Both the position numbers and the translations under genes were made by a program. DNA of 64,000 nucleotides, taken from the NCBI GenBank assembly GCA_900642245.1, contig CAAAJI010000126.1, forward strand, positions 37,438-101,437. Reading direction: 5' to 3'. Below are positions 1-11,000 of this stretch, piece by piece. Each line of letters begins with the position of its first letter. Within the stretch, counting starts at the first letter, position 1. The DNA is from Fragilaria radians (Eukaryota; Bacillariophyta; Fragilariophyceae; Fragilariales; Fragilariaceae). Under the pieces are notes generated by a model. It was not told the DNA's origin. It was given only the letters and a program-made list of their open reading frames with translations, and searched no databases.

Positions 1-58
1 TAGTTCATCGTTATTTTCACTACCATGGATCTCTACAAATGGCGATTCAAATAACTCC

Positions 59-679
59 ATGTCAACAGTCATTGATGCAAGCAGTTCAATTCTGGTCCAG
101 CAATTACAGGACGAATTGGATTGTGTTCGCTTAGCGAGGCGTGAAAATCAGAGGCATTTCGACGAGATCTTGATTGAACAGCACACAAAACTGCAAACAT
201 TGCAGCAACAGTATGACATGGTCTGGAATCAACATGGTCGTCGAATGTCCGTAGGCCCGTACCTCAATACAATTCGAAAAAGCAACTTAAATTCCGAATT
301 GATATTCGACTCAGCATCACAGCAAAGCCATATCCCGTATGTCCAAAACTGGGAAAGTCAAGTTTGTCAAGCAAATCATAGACTCGAAATTATCAGAAGA
401 CAGAGAGATCTTATGAATTATCAGGCGAAATGTGAGGTTGAATATATGAGATTAGTCGCTAAAAAACTTCGAGAGGAATCGCAGTGCCTTCACGAACGCC
501 TTCAGCTTCGCGTGCAAGAAATCAATCATGAAATCTCGGGAATTAAGGTTCAACATCGAAGTATGAATGATCGTCAAGATCAAATGCGACTCAAGTTTAA
601 GGTTATTGCTGAAGACAAAAAGCCTCTCTTACCTACGACATGTCGTACATGGACTGATATATTTCGAGGAAGTTTTTGA
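59..679 (+). CDS. Coiled-coil protein of unknown function, paralogue of 14175-14882
   Basis: I do not recognise a named family. The 206-residue product is rich in Q, E, K and R and reads as a long helical or coiled-coil protein with no signal peptide or membrane segment. It is clearly related to the protein at 14175-14882. Both carry D-[EQ]-ILIE near the N-terminus, the block SQQSHIPYVQNWE (residues 88-100 here), then QVC, and a [RK]-[RK]-QRDLMN block (113-120 here). Spacing between the blocks is conserved. The frame stays open upstream of this ATG to the left edge of the window, and the paralogue has about 24 more residues before the shared core. The true start may therefore lie outside the window, making this entry 5'-partial. 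The 3' end is a normal TGA. Function and location are unknown; a structural or scaffolding role is only a guess. Confidence 0.7.
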   Translation: MSTVIDASSSILVQQLQDELDCVRLARRENQRHFDEILIEQHTKLQTLQQQYDMVWNQHGRRMSVGPYLNTIRKSNLNSELIFDSASQQSHIPYVQNWESQVCQANHRLEIIRRQRDLMNYQAKCEVEYMRLVAKKLREESQCLHERLQLRVQEINHEISGIKVQHRSMNDRQDQMRLKFKVIAEDKKPLLPTTCRTWTDIFRGSF

Positions 680-1844
680 AGTCCATCATTGTGATAATCT
701 TTAAAGCGCTTTGCAAAACATTTTCTTAGGTTCCCTGATTAAAATCTTACAAAAGGTGTCAGTCAATACGATAAAGCATCCATTTTTTCATTTATGATTC
801 ATCTGAAAGCAAAAGTAGCCATTAATTATGAGTTAGTGATGAAATATTAATGTGTTACATATTGCATCAAGTTTGGCATTCTTTAGCCATGGGAACTAGT
901 ATTGATTCTTTGATCACTAGACTATAGGACTTAGGAACATCAGTGTACTATTTTTGCATTAATCATCAAGGAAAATCCATGAATAAAAGTCACATTTGAA
1001 AGGATGTAGATTTCCAAAGCTCGATTTAATCAAAGTAGTTGACTTAACTTTATCTGAAATGCCTCCTCTTCATGGTCATGATGGTGTAAACAATGAAATT
1101 ATGATACGGCTAATTATTCACCAACACACATTTAGTTTTTGACCTATACCTTTTCACTCCTACATCACAATTGACCTTTCTCTGTTTACACAATGGACTT
1201 TCTTGTCATTTTGCCATCTTACAATCTTCATAAGACTTGACATTGCAAGCTTTCTATCAATACTTAATTGATATCCAAGCGACCCATTTCCGAACAACAT
1301 TCAAATGTTGCTTTCAATCTCTTACTTTGGAATCACACGCAATAGAAAAAGTAACTCGATTGTTTGATATCGAATAGTTGTTAAGTACATTTGCCCTGAA
1401 ACGGATGCTGTTTGTTGACCTCTAATTTGTGCCTAAGAATGCAAGGATGAAAAGTACCCAATTATTGTTCTGTTTGATTTCTTGTAGGTGAAGAAGCTGA
1501 AGCTTGTAAGCTAGATTTTACACAAATGACTCATATCCTTTATGAAGACAAAGAATATTGCGATTGCAATGTGTTTATCGCACGCATATTTCAGGTACGA
1601 TAGGCAATCTAATTTTCTATTTCTACTGCGATAGATTCTAGCTTTCAATATGCCTGATGGGTGGAACAGAACGTATCGTAAAATCAAATTAAAGTACAAA
1701 TACGAACAAATAAAGAGCATTGATTCACAAACGTTCAAAGTCTATGTTAGTTTCAAAAGCTAAAGTTACAGCTGATTAGTACAAAGATTATAACCTAGAC
1801 TTTGTATAACCATGACTTGATTCACCACCATATCATAAGTATGA
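680..1844. other. Intergenic stretch, no gene seen
   Basis: AT-rich sequence between a + strand gene end and a - strand gene end, so it holds two convergent 3' flanks. No ATG-initiated ORF with coding character, tRNA-like cloverleaf or tandem repeat was seen. A 75-codon open frame on the - strand (1511-1738) has no recognisable composition and is treated as chance. Confidence 0.5.
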
Positions 1845-3599
1845 TTACTTTTTCTTCTTTACAATAGCCTTACGATCGTTGGCAGTTTTTACTTGACCAC
1901 CACCTCCTTGTCCTGAGAAGAGATCGTACATGTGCTGGATTGTTGTCTCCTCTGAGTGGTGTCGACCCGATGCCATGGCAACAAAGTAGGGTGGAGATTG
2001 ATTCTGTGTCGAAGATGATGATGATAAAGGGAGAAATCCAAACCGTGACTTTTTAGATGAAAGATATGGATGGCTCAACAAGTTTTCCAAAATTTCGGGA
2101 CATAGATTATCCAACCGAGAGAGCTGACGCAGTCCTACAATAAAGGTCTTGTATTGAACGGAACGGAAAAATTCAATGATGGTTGGAATATCCATGTCTG
2201 GTGAGTGTTCAAAACCAACAACTGCTATGATTCGGCGTTCCAAAAGTCCTCTGGCTTTGTCTAAGATGGCTAGCTGTGATGCCATGGAAGTACCGTCAAT
2301 GTGAAAGTAAGGAATGACTGAACTTTGGTCGCTTTCATCCTCCATGTCTTCGTCCTCGTCACCACTCCATAATATGTCGTTGAAGGTTCCATTAACAAGA
2401 TTCCTTTCGGGGATCGTCTTTTCATTTTCGGATAGATAAGAAGCGTAATCGTCATCTTCTTCGTCGGATTTATCCTGTGTAATACCAGCCAAATTACCTT
2501 GTGAATCATAAATATTGATATACTTCTGAAAGGTTGGGAATCGCTTCTCAATATTGGCCACATTATTGTATTCCAGCCCATCTGGAGATTGAGAATATTG
2601 ATCTCCATCAGCAAAGATATGCAAACGAGTCCGATGATTTCCACGTGCGGGCCAAAGACGGATTGCCTCTTCTGCCAAATGTCCACCATCCCTAGTTCCC
2701 GTGAATACTACGTGTTGTATGACATGTAAACGTGTCCGAAAGGAATCTGCCACACAACTGATTAATCGAGTGATAATATCCATTTGTCCCCTGGTCCGAT
2801 ATGTGTCAGGTAGTGAAATACTATTCTCCACTTGATTCGCTTCCTTAGAAGTAAGCTTACGCAGTTTTTGTTGTTGCGTGTAATCAGGATTGAATTCGTC
2901 CTCCTGGAACTTATGAAGGAAAAGATTCATCACACAATGTCTTCCCTGTAGTCGTCGATCTTGAACCATATTCCATGACACAATTCGCTTTTCAAATGCA
3001 CGGAGACCCCTTGGAACAATGATGATGGCAAGTAATAGTACAAGTAGAGTGTAAGTTGGAGTATCCAGAATGGATGATATACGTTCATATGGACGTGATA
3101 GCTTGTTAGGTTGAGAGAGATAATCTGGCGATGATATTTGAGATATTGATTGCCCATCACGAGGTCGTATCTTGGATGATTTGGTCCATTGTGAATAATA
3201 CTCAGTGAATGATGCCATCCAAGGATGTGTATTATCGATTGCAGATATCTGCCGTAAGGATGGTGAAGGATGTTGTGGTTTTGACTGTCCCAGTATGGAT
3301 CGAGAGTTCATGAAAGGCGAGCCTAATTTGGTTAGGAAGGGGTTGTCGTTGTCATCAGCTTCACCTTCTTGTTTGTCTTGTTGTGCCCCCACTTTGTACG
3401 ATTGTGTTTGTAGATTCCGTCTACGTGTCTCTCGTAACTTCTCTTCGCATACTTCCAGTGCTATTTGGACAATGCCCTCGCCAGTTGGATTGTTTCTTGA
3501 TATTGGATATCTGAGATGATTTCCCCGAGGTATTGATGAAAGAAATGATGTTCCGTTGTCATTATTCATGCTAATTTCAACATGATTGATGTCTGACAT
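1845..3599 (-). CDS. Predicted type II membrane protein with a divergent FkbM-methyltransferase-like domain
   Basis: The open frame extends to 3689 but begins there with GTG, and no ATG lies between that codon and the upstream stop. The first ATG is at 3599, giving 584 residues. Residues 1-180 are low-complexity. A single hydrophobic segment (TYTLLVLLLAIIIVP, about 181-197) is followed by basic residues. The C-terminal part has the order of elements of the FkbM methyltransferase fold: a nucleotide-site-like strand and helix (HLAEEAIRLWP), LHIFADGD, an acidic insert, then a block PYFHIDGTSMASQLAILDKARGLL followed by IIAVVGFEH. That block aligns in register with the 'KID.EG.E..VL.GA...L....I..V..E' region of FkbM proteins. 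The family's usual D-x-EG is not kept, so activity is uncertain. The protein ends in KKKK. Topology, with the domain in the ER/Golgi lumen, is inferred from the anchor position. A glycosyltransferase-like fold is the main alternative. Confidence 0.6.
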   Translation of the reverse strand: MSDINHVEISMNNDNGTSFLSSIPRGNHLRYPISRNNPTGEGIVQIALEVCEEKLRETRRRNLQTQSYKVGAQQDKQEGEADDNDNPFLTKLGSPFMNSRSILGQSKPQHPSPSLRQISAIDNTHPWMASFTEYYSQWTKSSKIRPRDGQSISQISSPDYLSQPNKLSRPYERISSILDTPTYTLLVLLLAIIIVPRGLRAFEKRIVSWNMVQDRRLQGRHCVMNLFLHKFQEDEFNPDYTQQQKLRKLTSKEANQVENSISLPDTYRTRGQMDIITRLISCVADSFRTRLHVIQHVVFTGTRDGGHLAEEAIRLWPARGNHRTRLHIFADGDQYSQSPDGLEYNNVANIEKRFPTFQKYINIYDSQGNLAGITQDKSDEEDDDYASYLSENEKTIPERNLVNGTFNDILWSGDEDEDMEDESDQSSVIPYFHIDGTSMASQLAILDKARGLLERRIIAVVGFEHSPDMDIPTIIEFFRSVQYKTFIVGLRQLSRLDNLCPEILENLLSHPYLSSKKSRFGFLPLSSSSSTQNQSPPYFVAMASGRHHSEETTIQHMYDLFSGQGGGGQVKTANDRKAIVKKKK

Positions 3600-4108
3600 A
3601 CTCTGAACTATTGTTCTATTGATGATAGATGAGATGTGTAATGCTTGAGGCTCGGTTGCGATACAATGACTTTTCACCAATTCTGTCACGATCAGAGAGA
3701 AGGGCCGGACCGAATATGAGTAAAAAGCCCTTCCAAAAATGTGGAATCTAATTCTAAAATGCCAGTTGAATTTGTCAATGACAACTAGAAACTATGAAAC
3801 AAGAAAGAGAAAAACCCTTTTATGTCTTCTCTTCATGACCCCAGAACGAATCGATTCCAACGTCTGTGACGAAAAGTCATCCGAACCAAAAATCGGAGTA
3901 TTCCCCTTCGGAGTATTCCTAAAGCAGTCATTCCTTGTCAATCCCGGTATTGAAGTTTTGCTTCAGGAATGCAGTCTTTGTGGTTTTGCTTCATCGACGT
4001 TACATTTTAAAAAGTCCGATATGATGAAAGGATTAGATTTTTGTAACATCAAAATCACTCTCAAATTTAGACCATAGCAAGAGTTCAGTTGAAAAAGCAG
4101 GTTTATCT
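3600..4108. other. Upstream flank of the 1845-3599 gene, no feature
   Basis: Likely 5' flank and promoter of the - strand gene. It contains a short direct repeat around 3894-3922 (two copies of a CGGAGTATTCC-type word). A 112-codon + strand frame starting at 3739 overlaps this flank and has no recognisable domain; I do not call it. Confidence 0.4.
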
Positions 4109-4945
4109 ACACTACTAAAAAAGTTTCACATCCGATCTGGCCGGTGCTACCCCTTAACCATTGTGCGTTTTGTTAGTACAGTAATACTCGAGAAAGTGAT
4201 CGAGTACGAGTATATGGAGAGACTAAAATCAATAGGGATGTAGCTAATTCTAACGGTACCTGATTATAGTAAAATACCTATTTTTTTCCAGAATTATAAA
4301 CTAGAATGTTGTCAAGACTTTCAGTTGTAAACTTTAGAATATTTAACACAATTGTCATTCAAATGCTACTGAAATGTGGATAGATCTAATTGCAATATTA
4401 ATCTGCAACTAAATGAAATTCCTTCAAAACAATGAAGAAAGTAACACTATTCCTTTAAATTGAGGAAACAGATCTTTTGTGCTTCTTAATCTGAATTCTA
4501 AATATAACTGGTTTAAAAGGCATTAATCATATGGATCAATGATATTGTTTTATGTTTGGGATGATTCTTATTGTATCAATCCTTCATATATCTCATTTTT
4601 TAAACTGTCAAACAAGTAAAGAATACATTTTATAAAGTTATAAAAACAACAGTATTTACTTTCCACCAACAGCTTTATTTTGACTTTTTCACCAACAATC
4701 TTTGATGTCCCAATAACAGCAGCACCAATGACTTCTACAACAATAGCGCAATAAAAAGCTAAAAATATGTCTTTAAACAATAGCCTTAATGGGGGGGGAA
4801 GTAAATTACTACCTTTACACCTTCATAATGCCAATGCTAAATCAATGGTATAATTTACTTTAAGTTCTGTGATGTTGAATGCAGTTGTAGATTCCAATGA
4901 CATGTTAGGTCAAGTATTAAAACTTAAATATTGTGTCATGCAAAA
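4109..4945 (+). repeat. Dispersed ~0.85-kb repeat, copy A (family R1)
   Basis: This stretch is similar throughout to 27232-28103 (same strand) and to 55030-55765 (opposite strand). Landmarks shared in order are a TTTCACATCCGATCTGG word near the start, GTGATCGAGTACGA, ACCAACAGC followed by a run of hydrophobic codons, CAATAACAGCAGCACCAAT, AATCAATGGTATAAT and a GACATG-TAGGTCAAGTA word near the end. No ORF is conserved among the copies, so the family is non-coding as seen here. I found no terminal inverted repeats or target-site duplications. A decayed transposon end or an old non-autonomous element are both possible. Confidence 0.65.
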
Positions 4946-5982
4946 TACTTAACTCTGCGGAGCAAAGCAAGCACTAACTACTAGTACATGTTAAAAAAAA
5001 CAATTAAATAAACAGAAACTTGACACTCCTTGTTGAGGAAACAAACCATCCCTGGTAAAGATTGTAATTTAGTAAGCACTCATGGATGTGGTAATACAAT
5101 CCTATCAAATAAATGCAGAGTGTGCTTTGAAATACATTGTTCCCTAACGTTTGAGAGCATCCAAATTCAAACTTAAAGTATTGCCCTAAAAGTATTCAAA
5201 AATAAAGATATAGTTAACAATAAAACTGAAAAATAGTTGTCACATAATTTAGTGTTACGTTAAGTTTTGAAATCATGACAACTTACACTATTGTTCAGTC
5301 AAAGGTTTAAGCATTGCTCCAATGATGTCTACAGTTGTAAAATCCTTTCCCAAGGGAATGCATGGTCTCAGTTTTTACTCTCAAAAATTGTTGTTAAAGC
5401 GGTGCAAAAAGATCTGAAATGGTCATCATCGTAATGAGCATATAGTGTGTACTAGCAATGTTGGACAAATCCGTACAACATACCCACACTTGAATTGATT
5501 GTTTCTTCTAGATTATTTTTGAATGAGTTTGAACTTTAATCTTGAAGAATTCTCCTACAAGATTGTAAAGTATAGTACCCCATAATGATGCCTTTTTCAT
5601 TATACGATTGATGCTTATTTTTTAATCATTGCCTGACATTCACACTTTTCTCATTTACAGAATTTATCATGGGAGAATTCACTGAAAACATTTCTCTGAA
5701 ACCTTACCGCAGGCATCTATACTGAAATGTAACTCCAAATTCAACACATGATTTTGAATCTATTGAGGACTACATAGACATTATCCTGACAAAGCACTTT
5801 CAACATATGACTTTCTCCTGACATGAGCTGTTGCTACTTCAGATTTGATTTCAATTAATAATTGCAATTTTTCTTCATGTCAAGAATTCGAATGATAATA
5901 TTAGGCAGTATCGTAACACCAGCATCTACCTTAGTATTGCATTTAATCATTTTCTGTGAGGTTTTCTTTCCTTCAAAATCGT
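4946..5982. other. Non-coding stretch, nothing seen
   Basis: AT-rich sequence with stop codons in all frames at short intervals. No repeat, RNA gene or coding signal was recognised by eye. Confidence 0.4.
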
Positions 5983-6159
5983 AATTCTGTAAATTCATGT
6001 ATTGGATAGAGTTCAAATGCTACAAGAAGGTGTGTACCACTTTCTATTGTCAGATGCAATGTCGAAAGTATGATAATTCTGTAAATTCAAGTATAGAGTT
6101 TAAATGTTACAAGAAGGTTTGCACCACTTTCTATTGTCAGATGCACTGTCGAAATTATG
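5983..6159 (+). repeat. Imperfect tandem duplication, unit about 87-92 bp, two copies
   Basis: The unit beginning AATTCTGTAAATTCA at 5983 recurs at 6075. The conserved core from about 6009 to 6072 recurs at about 6098-6159. The first copy has five extra bases between the two conserved halves. Within the core the copies differ at six positions, all of which are third codon positions in the + frame that starts at 5997. Confidence 0.75.
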
Positions 6160-6209
6160 CTAAAAAGCGTTCCTCCTTTATCACACCTAACACCTTCAAC
6201 ATTAGGTAG
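5997..6209 (+). CDS. Possible small Cys-rich tandem-repeat peptide (70 residues)
   Basis: This short ATG-initiated frame holds two copies of a 22-residue motif, IEFKCYKKVCTTFYCQM-x-CR-x-Y, each with four cysteines. When the two copies are compared codon by codon, all six base differences fall at third positions: four are silent and two change Q/H and K/N. That pattern is unlikely in non-coding DNA and argues that the frame was translated after the duplication. Against a gene, there is no signal peptide, the upstream half-unit of copy 1 is not in the same frame, and the product resembles no family I know. It could be one exon of a spliced gene. Confidence 0.35.
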   Translation: MYWIEFKCYKKVCTTFYCQMQCRKYDNSVNSSIEFKCYKKVCTTFYCQMHCRNYAKKRSSFITPNTFNIR

Positions 6210-6792
6210 TCTTTTTAACCAATAGGGTGCATCCTGTACTTCAATGTGCCTTTTCCGAGACTTCTTTGTCAATGATCGTTTCCAACTGCATGACACCAAA
6301 TTCCTAGTATCTATAAATCCGCGTGACTTTTCTATCAGTGCTTGATATTGATAAGAAACAGCAAAAGGATACTAGGTAATACCGTAAATCACTATACTTT
6401 CCCTCTTTCTCCATTGCAAAAGAGATACTAGATAATTCCGAAAAACACTTTTTTCTATCTAATAGTTTCTCACTTTCTTTATAATTTGTAAACACCTTCA
6501 ACTTAATAAAAGAGATTATAGACAATTCCGAAAAAAACGTGTTTCCTATCTAGTACTCTCTCACTTGCTTTATAAGTTGTAAACAATATAATTATTTAGT
6601 ATATAACTTAACATTCGATAGAAATAAATAAGATGTACGTTCCAGGAAAGAGAGAATAAATGAATAGAGAAGGATCATGAATATGATTTTATGTAAACAA
6701 GAAAAAGCGTATAAAGTAATAGAAAACTGAGATTCCAATTGTGAAGAATAGAATAGTCTGGAGAATGGAATTCATCAATAATAGTCAAATCA

Positions 6793-7245
6793 TCAAGAAT
6801 GACAACAAGTATTGGATACATCTCCAAAAATTCGTCGAGTTGGATTCGTCGTGGATACATGTAACCAAGGCGTACTACGTATCCTTTGATTTCTTTGTCT
6901 TGTTGTGGATGTTCCTTGCTGATGATAGTCGGATGTGTCATTATGATGATGATGATTGTTCGTATTGTCGGATGTGTCGTAGTTGTTACTATTGTCGTAG
7001 TTGTCATTGTTGTTATTGTCATCATGATCATTATTCACATCATGTACATAAGCATCATCATCCTCCTCTTTGGTTAAGACCATCATTACGTTGGTGCGTC
7101 TACTACTATTATTCCATAATGTAGTTTGATTTGTAGAGTAATCAGTTGTAGGAGAAGAAGTTTGAAATTGTGTTCCCTCTATCGTTTCAGCAAAGAAATG
7201 TTTATAACTTATTGGAGACATTGGAAGGAACGTAGCAACCATCAT
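6793..7245 (-). CDS. Doubtful small Asn/Asp-rich ORF
   Basis: From the first ATG at 7245 the frame gives about 150 residues: a short mixed N-terminus, then a D/N/H-rich tract produced by a trinucleotide-type repeat (about 6930-7060 on the + strand), then a basic tail. The longer version of the frame starts at TTG inside a TA/TG microsatellite and is not credible. Composition before the Asn tract is compatible with coding, but no family is recognised and the tract alone can hold a frame open. Confidence 0.2.
   Translation of the reverse strand: MMVATFLPMSPISYKHFFAETIEGTQFQTSSPTTDYSTNQTTLWNNSSRRTNVMMVLTKEEDDDAYVHDVNNDHDDNNNNDNYDNSNNYDTSDNTNNHHHHNDTSDYHQQGTSTTRQRNQRIRSTPWLHVSTTNPTRRIFGDVSNTCCHS
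6930..7060. repeat. Trinucleotide-type low-complexity tract
   Basis: A GAT/GTT/GTC-rich stretch with local ATG-ATG-ATG and TTG-TTA runs. It keeps several frames open on both strands and explains most of the overlapping small ORFs here. Confidence 0.7.
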
Positions 7246-7253
7246 CGGAGATA

Positions 7254-7287
7254 TATGTATATATATATATATGTGTGTGTGTGTGTG
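7254..7287. repeat. Compound dinucleotide microsatellite (TA)n(TG)n
   Basis: A run of alternating TA passes directly into alternating TG. It is a typical compound microsatellite with no function evident. Confidence 0.9.
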
Positions 7288-7766
7288 GAAGATGATTTTC
7301 AAATTCAGAATTTTTGGACTCGAATTTTCAAAAACGAAACAAATAAATGTATGTTGTTGTTCTGACCGTCGAGGGAATATAATCTCTTCTTAGTTAGAGT
7401 AGTAAGTACGAACAGGAAATTTCGATATATGTGATCATCCTTTTCTCAAATTCGAATTGAAGGAATAGTCTTGGAAAGGTTGGTTGAATCGGGACAAAAA
7501 TGAAAATGGGATCAGATCGCCAAATACGACAATGTTTCTGGGGTTATCCGGGATACGCGGTGCGTTAATTGCAGAAAGATATACCTGTTTCGAAGTTTAC
7601 TAACACTGTTTCAACCCAACAGCAGTACAATGCTAAATTTAGTACGAGTGGGATGAACATTCAAGTGATGTAACCAATGTGACACAAACAACGTAATAAT
7701 AATCTCATCTTCAGAAATTTTATTTTACCCCATCATACTTTCATAATCTCATCTCCTTATCGATAT

Positions 7767-7965
7767 TTGATTCACAGCTTTCTTACTTTACTTTCTTTCT
7801 TTCTTTCATTCATTCATTCATTCCCATCATATCTGTTCACACATACATACATCTTTCTTATCTTTCTCTTTCTTTTTTCAATCCTGACTCGGCAATCATT
7901 TCCACTCACTCACTCTTTCCTCCATACTTTTCCTTTCTATCTTTTTTTTCCCTTCAAACTATCTG
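7767..7965. repeat. Pyrimidine-rich tract downstream of the 8030-11749 gene
   Basis: About 200 bases are dominated by C and T on the + strand, including TTTC and ATTC/CATT tandem words near 7796-7823. It lies just past the stop codon of the - strand gene, so in that gene's transcript it would be a purine-rich 3' flank. It creates a spurious S/F/L-rich + strand frame. Confidence 0.7.
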
Positions 7966-8029
7966 TCGGATTTCTGATGAAACACCTCATTTCGCCATCC
8001 AACGCAATTTTATTCACGTGAAAAATGCT

Positions 8030-11000
8030 TTATTGAATATTCAAGTTCACTTGTGAAAAGGCTTTTCTATTTGCTCGCTTGACTGTACTGGCCTTGTTAA
8101 ATCCTTTACTTTCTTCATTTGTTGCAGCAGAAACGGATCTCCATGTCTGTGCCTGCATTGGAGTTCTGTTTGTTGGCGATAAAAACAAGTTGGATGTTTT
8201 CTGCTTTCCTTTTATTTGTGAGGCGTTTACTTTTGATCGTTCAAAGGGCATTTTGTAGAGATAATTCAAGGAAACAGTATTCTCTTTATCAAGCGAATTC
8301 CTTCCAGATGATGTAGAGCTCTTTTGCTGCCTTTTGATATCACTTGGTCTAACAAGGGTGTTCGAAGCAAAACCGACATTCGAGTTTGACATCATGCCAA
8401 GAGATAATGCTCCTGGAATTTCTGGTTCAACATTGCTAGTTGCCCCAATTATTTCAGCAAATGGATCCTCCGTGGCGTCCGTGTCAGCGATTGATAAACT
8501 GGTATTGTTATCGTTTTCATCATTCATCAACATCAAATTCACCGAAGGATCGTCAAGATTATCATCCATGTTCACAAGGTTCATATTCCTCCTCATTGTT
8601 TCAGACCGTGAAAACGTATCCATCAAGTTTGAGTCTTGAGCCTCCAGTCCTTGAATACTGCGCGGTTTATCACTATTTTCCACATTTTCACTGAAGACAG
8701 TAACACGCGATGCTACGAATGTTTTCTGAGGAGTTCTATGAAAGAATTTTTTAGGGGGGGTCCGTTTGGCAGGGATGACCTTCTCGTTAGGATTTAAAAA
8801 CATTTCTTTCGCAGCTCGATACCGAGCCAAGGGAGAGTTAGTTGCATTCATACTTGTAGTGACACCACCCTTTTTCCTTAAATTTGGTGTTGCCGACACT
8901 TTCCCATTGACAGTCTTGTAGTTCCAATGAATGCTACCATGCGAATGTGATGAAGCAGTGCTATGCATCCCACTTACGGCGCTTAATGGAGAAATCAAGT
9001 CGTGTCCATGTACAGTCGCTTCAGGTAGACTACTTCTCTGTGATGTAGTCCCGAAAGACAAGCTTGATGAAGGTTTTGACGCTGAGCTATCAAAACTGAC
9101 TTTACGTTTGGATAAATCAGACTTATCTTGATTTTCACTCGGATCATCTTCATAACAAATGTTATGGACTGTTATCTTTTGGTCGTCTTCAGACGCTTTC
9201 GAACTCTTACTTGTATCATAAGTCACGGTAGAGGATCCTTTTCGCTTTATATCATATTCGTATGTTTCACCAGATGGTTTATTTGTCCCTGTAAACATCT
9301 CTCTTGCGGCTCGATATCTCGCGAGAGGGGAACGTGTCACATTCTCATTAGCAATTGTACTTTGATTTTTCCTTAGATTTGGCGTCGCCAACATTTTCCC
9401 GTCAACCTCTTTATATGTCCAATGAATGCTTCGTTGGGAGTTAGATGAAACAGTGCTTTTCGTCATGCTTTCAGCACTCAATGGAGATATCATGTCACTT
9501 GCATCAGGCGCCGTATTTGCTTGCGATTCTTGCTCAGTTTCCAATCGTATTGAGGTACTTGTACTGGATTTAAAACTTTTTGCATCAAAGCTAACTTTGC
9601 GCATGCGATTTTTCGAATCATGGATCTTGTCTGCATAGTCCCCTTTATCCAAACTTTCAATAAGATCCGTATCGCTTTCCCGTAAGGATAAATCACCTAA
9701 CTCATTGCTTAATCTTTCCACCAATGCTTGGTTAGCAGATGAGTCATCGCTTTTTCTTTCATATTCGTTTCTCTCAATTTCGGTAACATCTGTAAGATCT
9801 GAAAATTTAGTTTCGATCAATGCCGTGTCCACACTTTCAGGAGGTGTTTTAGTATCATAGCTTTTTCTCTCTTGATTCTTGAACGGTTCATCATTCAGTG
9901 AGCTAGAAAATCGTACGTGCTTACTGCTTTTACTAGCGTAATCATAATCATCTTCATCGAAGGTTTCGGTCTCCCAAGTTTTGCTAATGGGGATTGTAAT
10001 GACTGGCTGCGACCGCGACGACACGTTTGACAATCTTGCTCTTGCCGCAAACGTAGAAATCGAGAAAGCGGGATCTCGAATGGGCTTTTTTCGGTGAAGC
10101 AGTGACGCATCTTCACTCGCGTAACTCGGTGAAAAAAGAAATGCCGCATTTGAAAGAGTTTGATTCGTTAGTAGAGGTCCTCTTGAGTTTTCTCCAGTGG
10201 AGGATGTTGAAGATGCTGGGCTTGAAAGGATCTGATTGTTTTGCCTTTCTGATAGAGGAGGAGGCAACATGGCTTCTTCGGAAATGGACAAAGCAATATG
10301 CCGATGATCACGATTCTGCATAGAGGTAGGTACCACACTGAGAACACGATTATCGTTACTTTTCTTTTGCGAAATCCCATCAGATTTTAGAGATGGAATT
10401 ATCGTAGCCTTCGATCGGAATATGCTCCTGGTTTTGCTCTTGTGACTTGAATCTTCTCTCCCCTTTACATTTAGATTCTGAGTTCTTCCAAGTTCGTTTG
10501 TAATTTTGATGGTGTCCATGGATTTCACTTTATCACTAGACATGCGTTGACGTCCATTTTCGGTATCATCTTTGACTGGAATACGATCCTTCTCGATTTT
10601 TGGATTCGCAATTTTTTTTGCTGCTTTCGTACAGGGAGTTGCGTCATAGTCTGTCATTCTTTGCCACTTGGGCTGACAAAGTTCTCTTGCAAAATCAAGA
10701 TCAGAAGTTTCCAATTGCTCAACAGAAGAATCTGAAGAAAACAACGAAACGTTAATGGGAGGGTGTTTTTCAGTAACGTCAAGCTGAGGATGCTGATGTG
10801 CTTGTCCCTTGGGTATATAAGGAACAGGTGATGGAGTCGGCCTTGCCAGGCGATCAAAGTACTCATCTTCATGGTGTAAACCAACTGCAGTTGCAAAATT
10901 GTGATCAAGTTTTGCTAATGGAGACTCGTTATCGTTTTCTTCGGCGATGTTCTTCTTTAGAAAGTTTTGAGAACTGTTCAATGTTGGTTGACATACTTCC

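Noticed and set aside
6675..7302. Several overlapping ORFs on both strands rich in I/T/M, C/Y/H or D/N/H
   Set aside because: All are produced by the triplet and dinucleotide repeats in this stretch. Only one is kept, as a doubtful entry.
7767..8021. 84-codon S/F/L-rich + strand frame
   Set aside because: Pure consequence of a pyrimidine-rich tract; no start context, domain or conservation.
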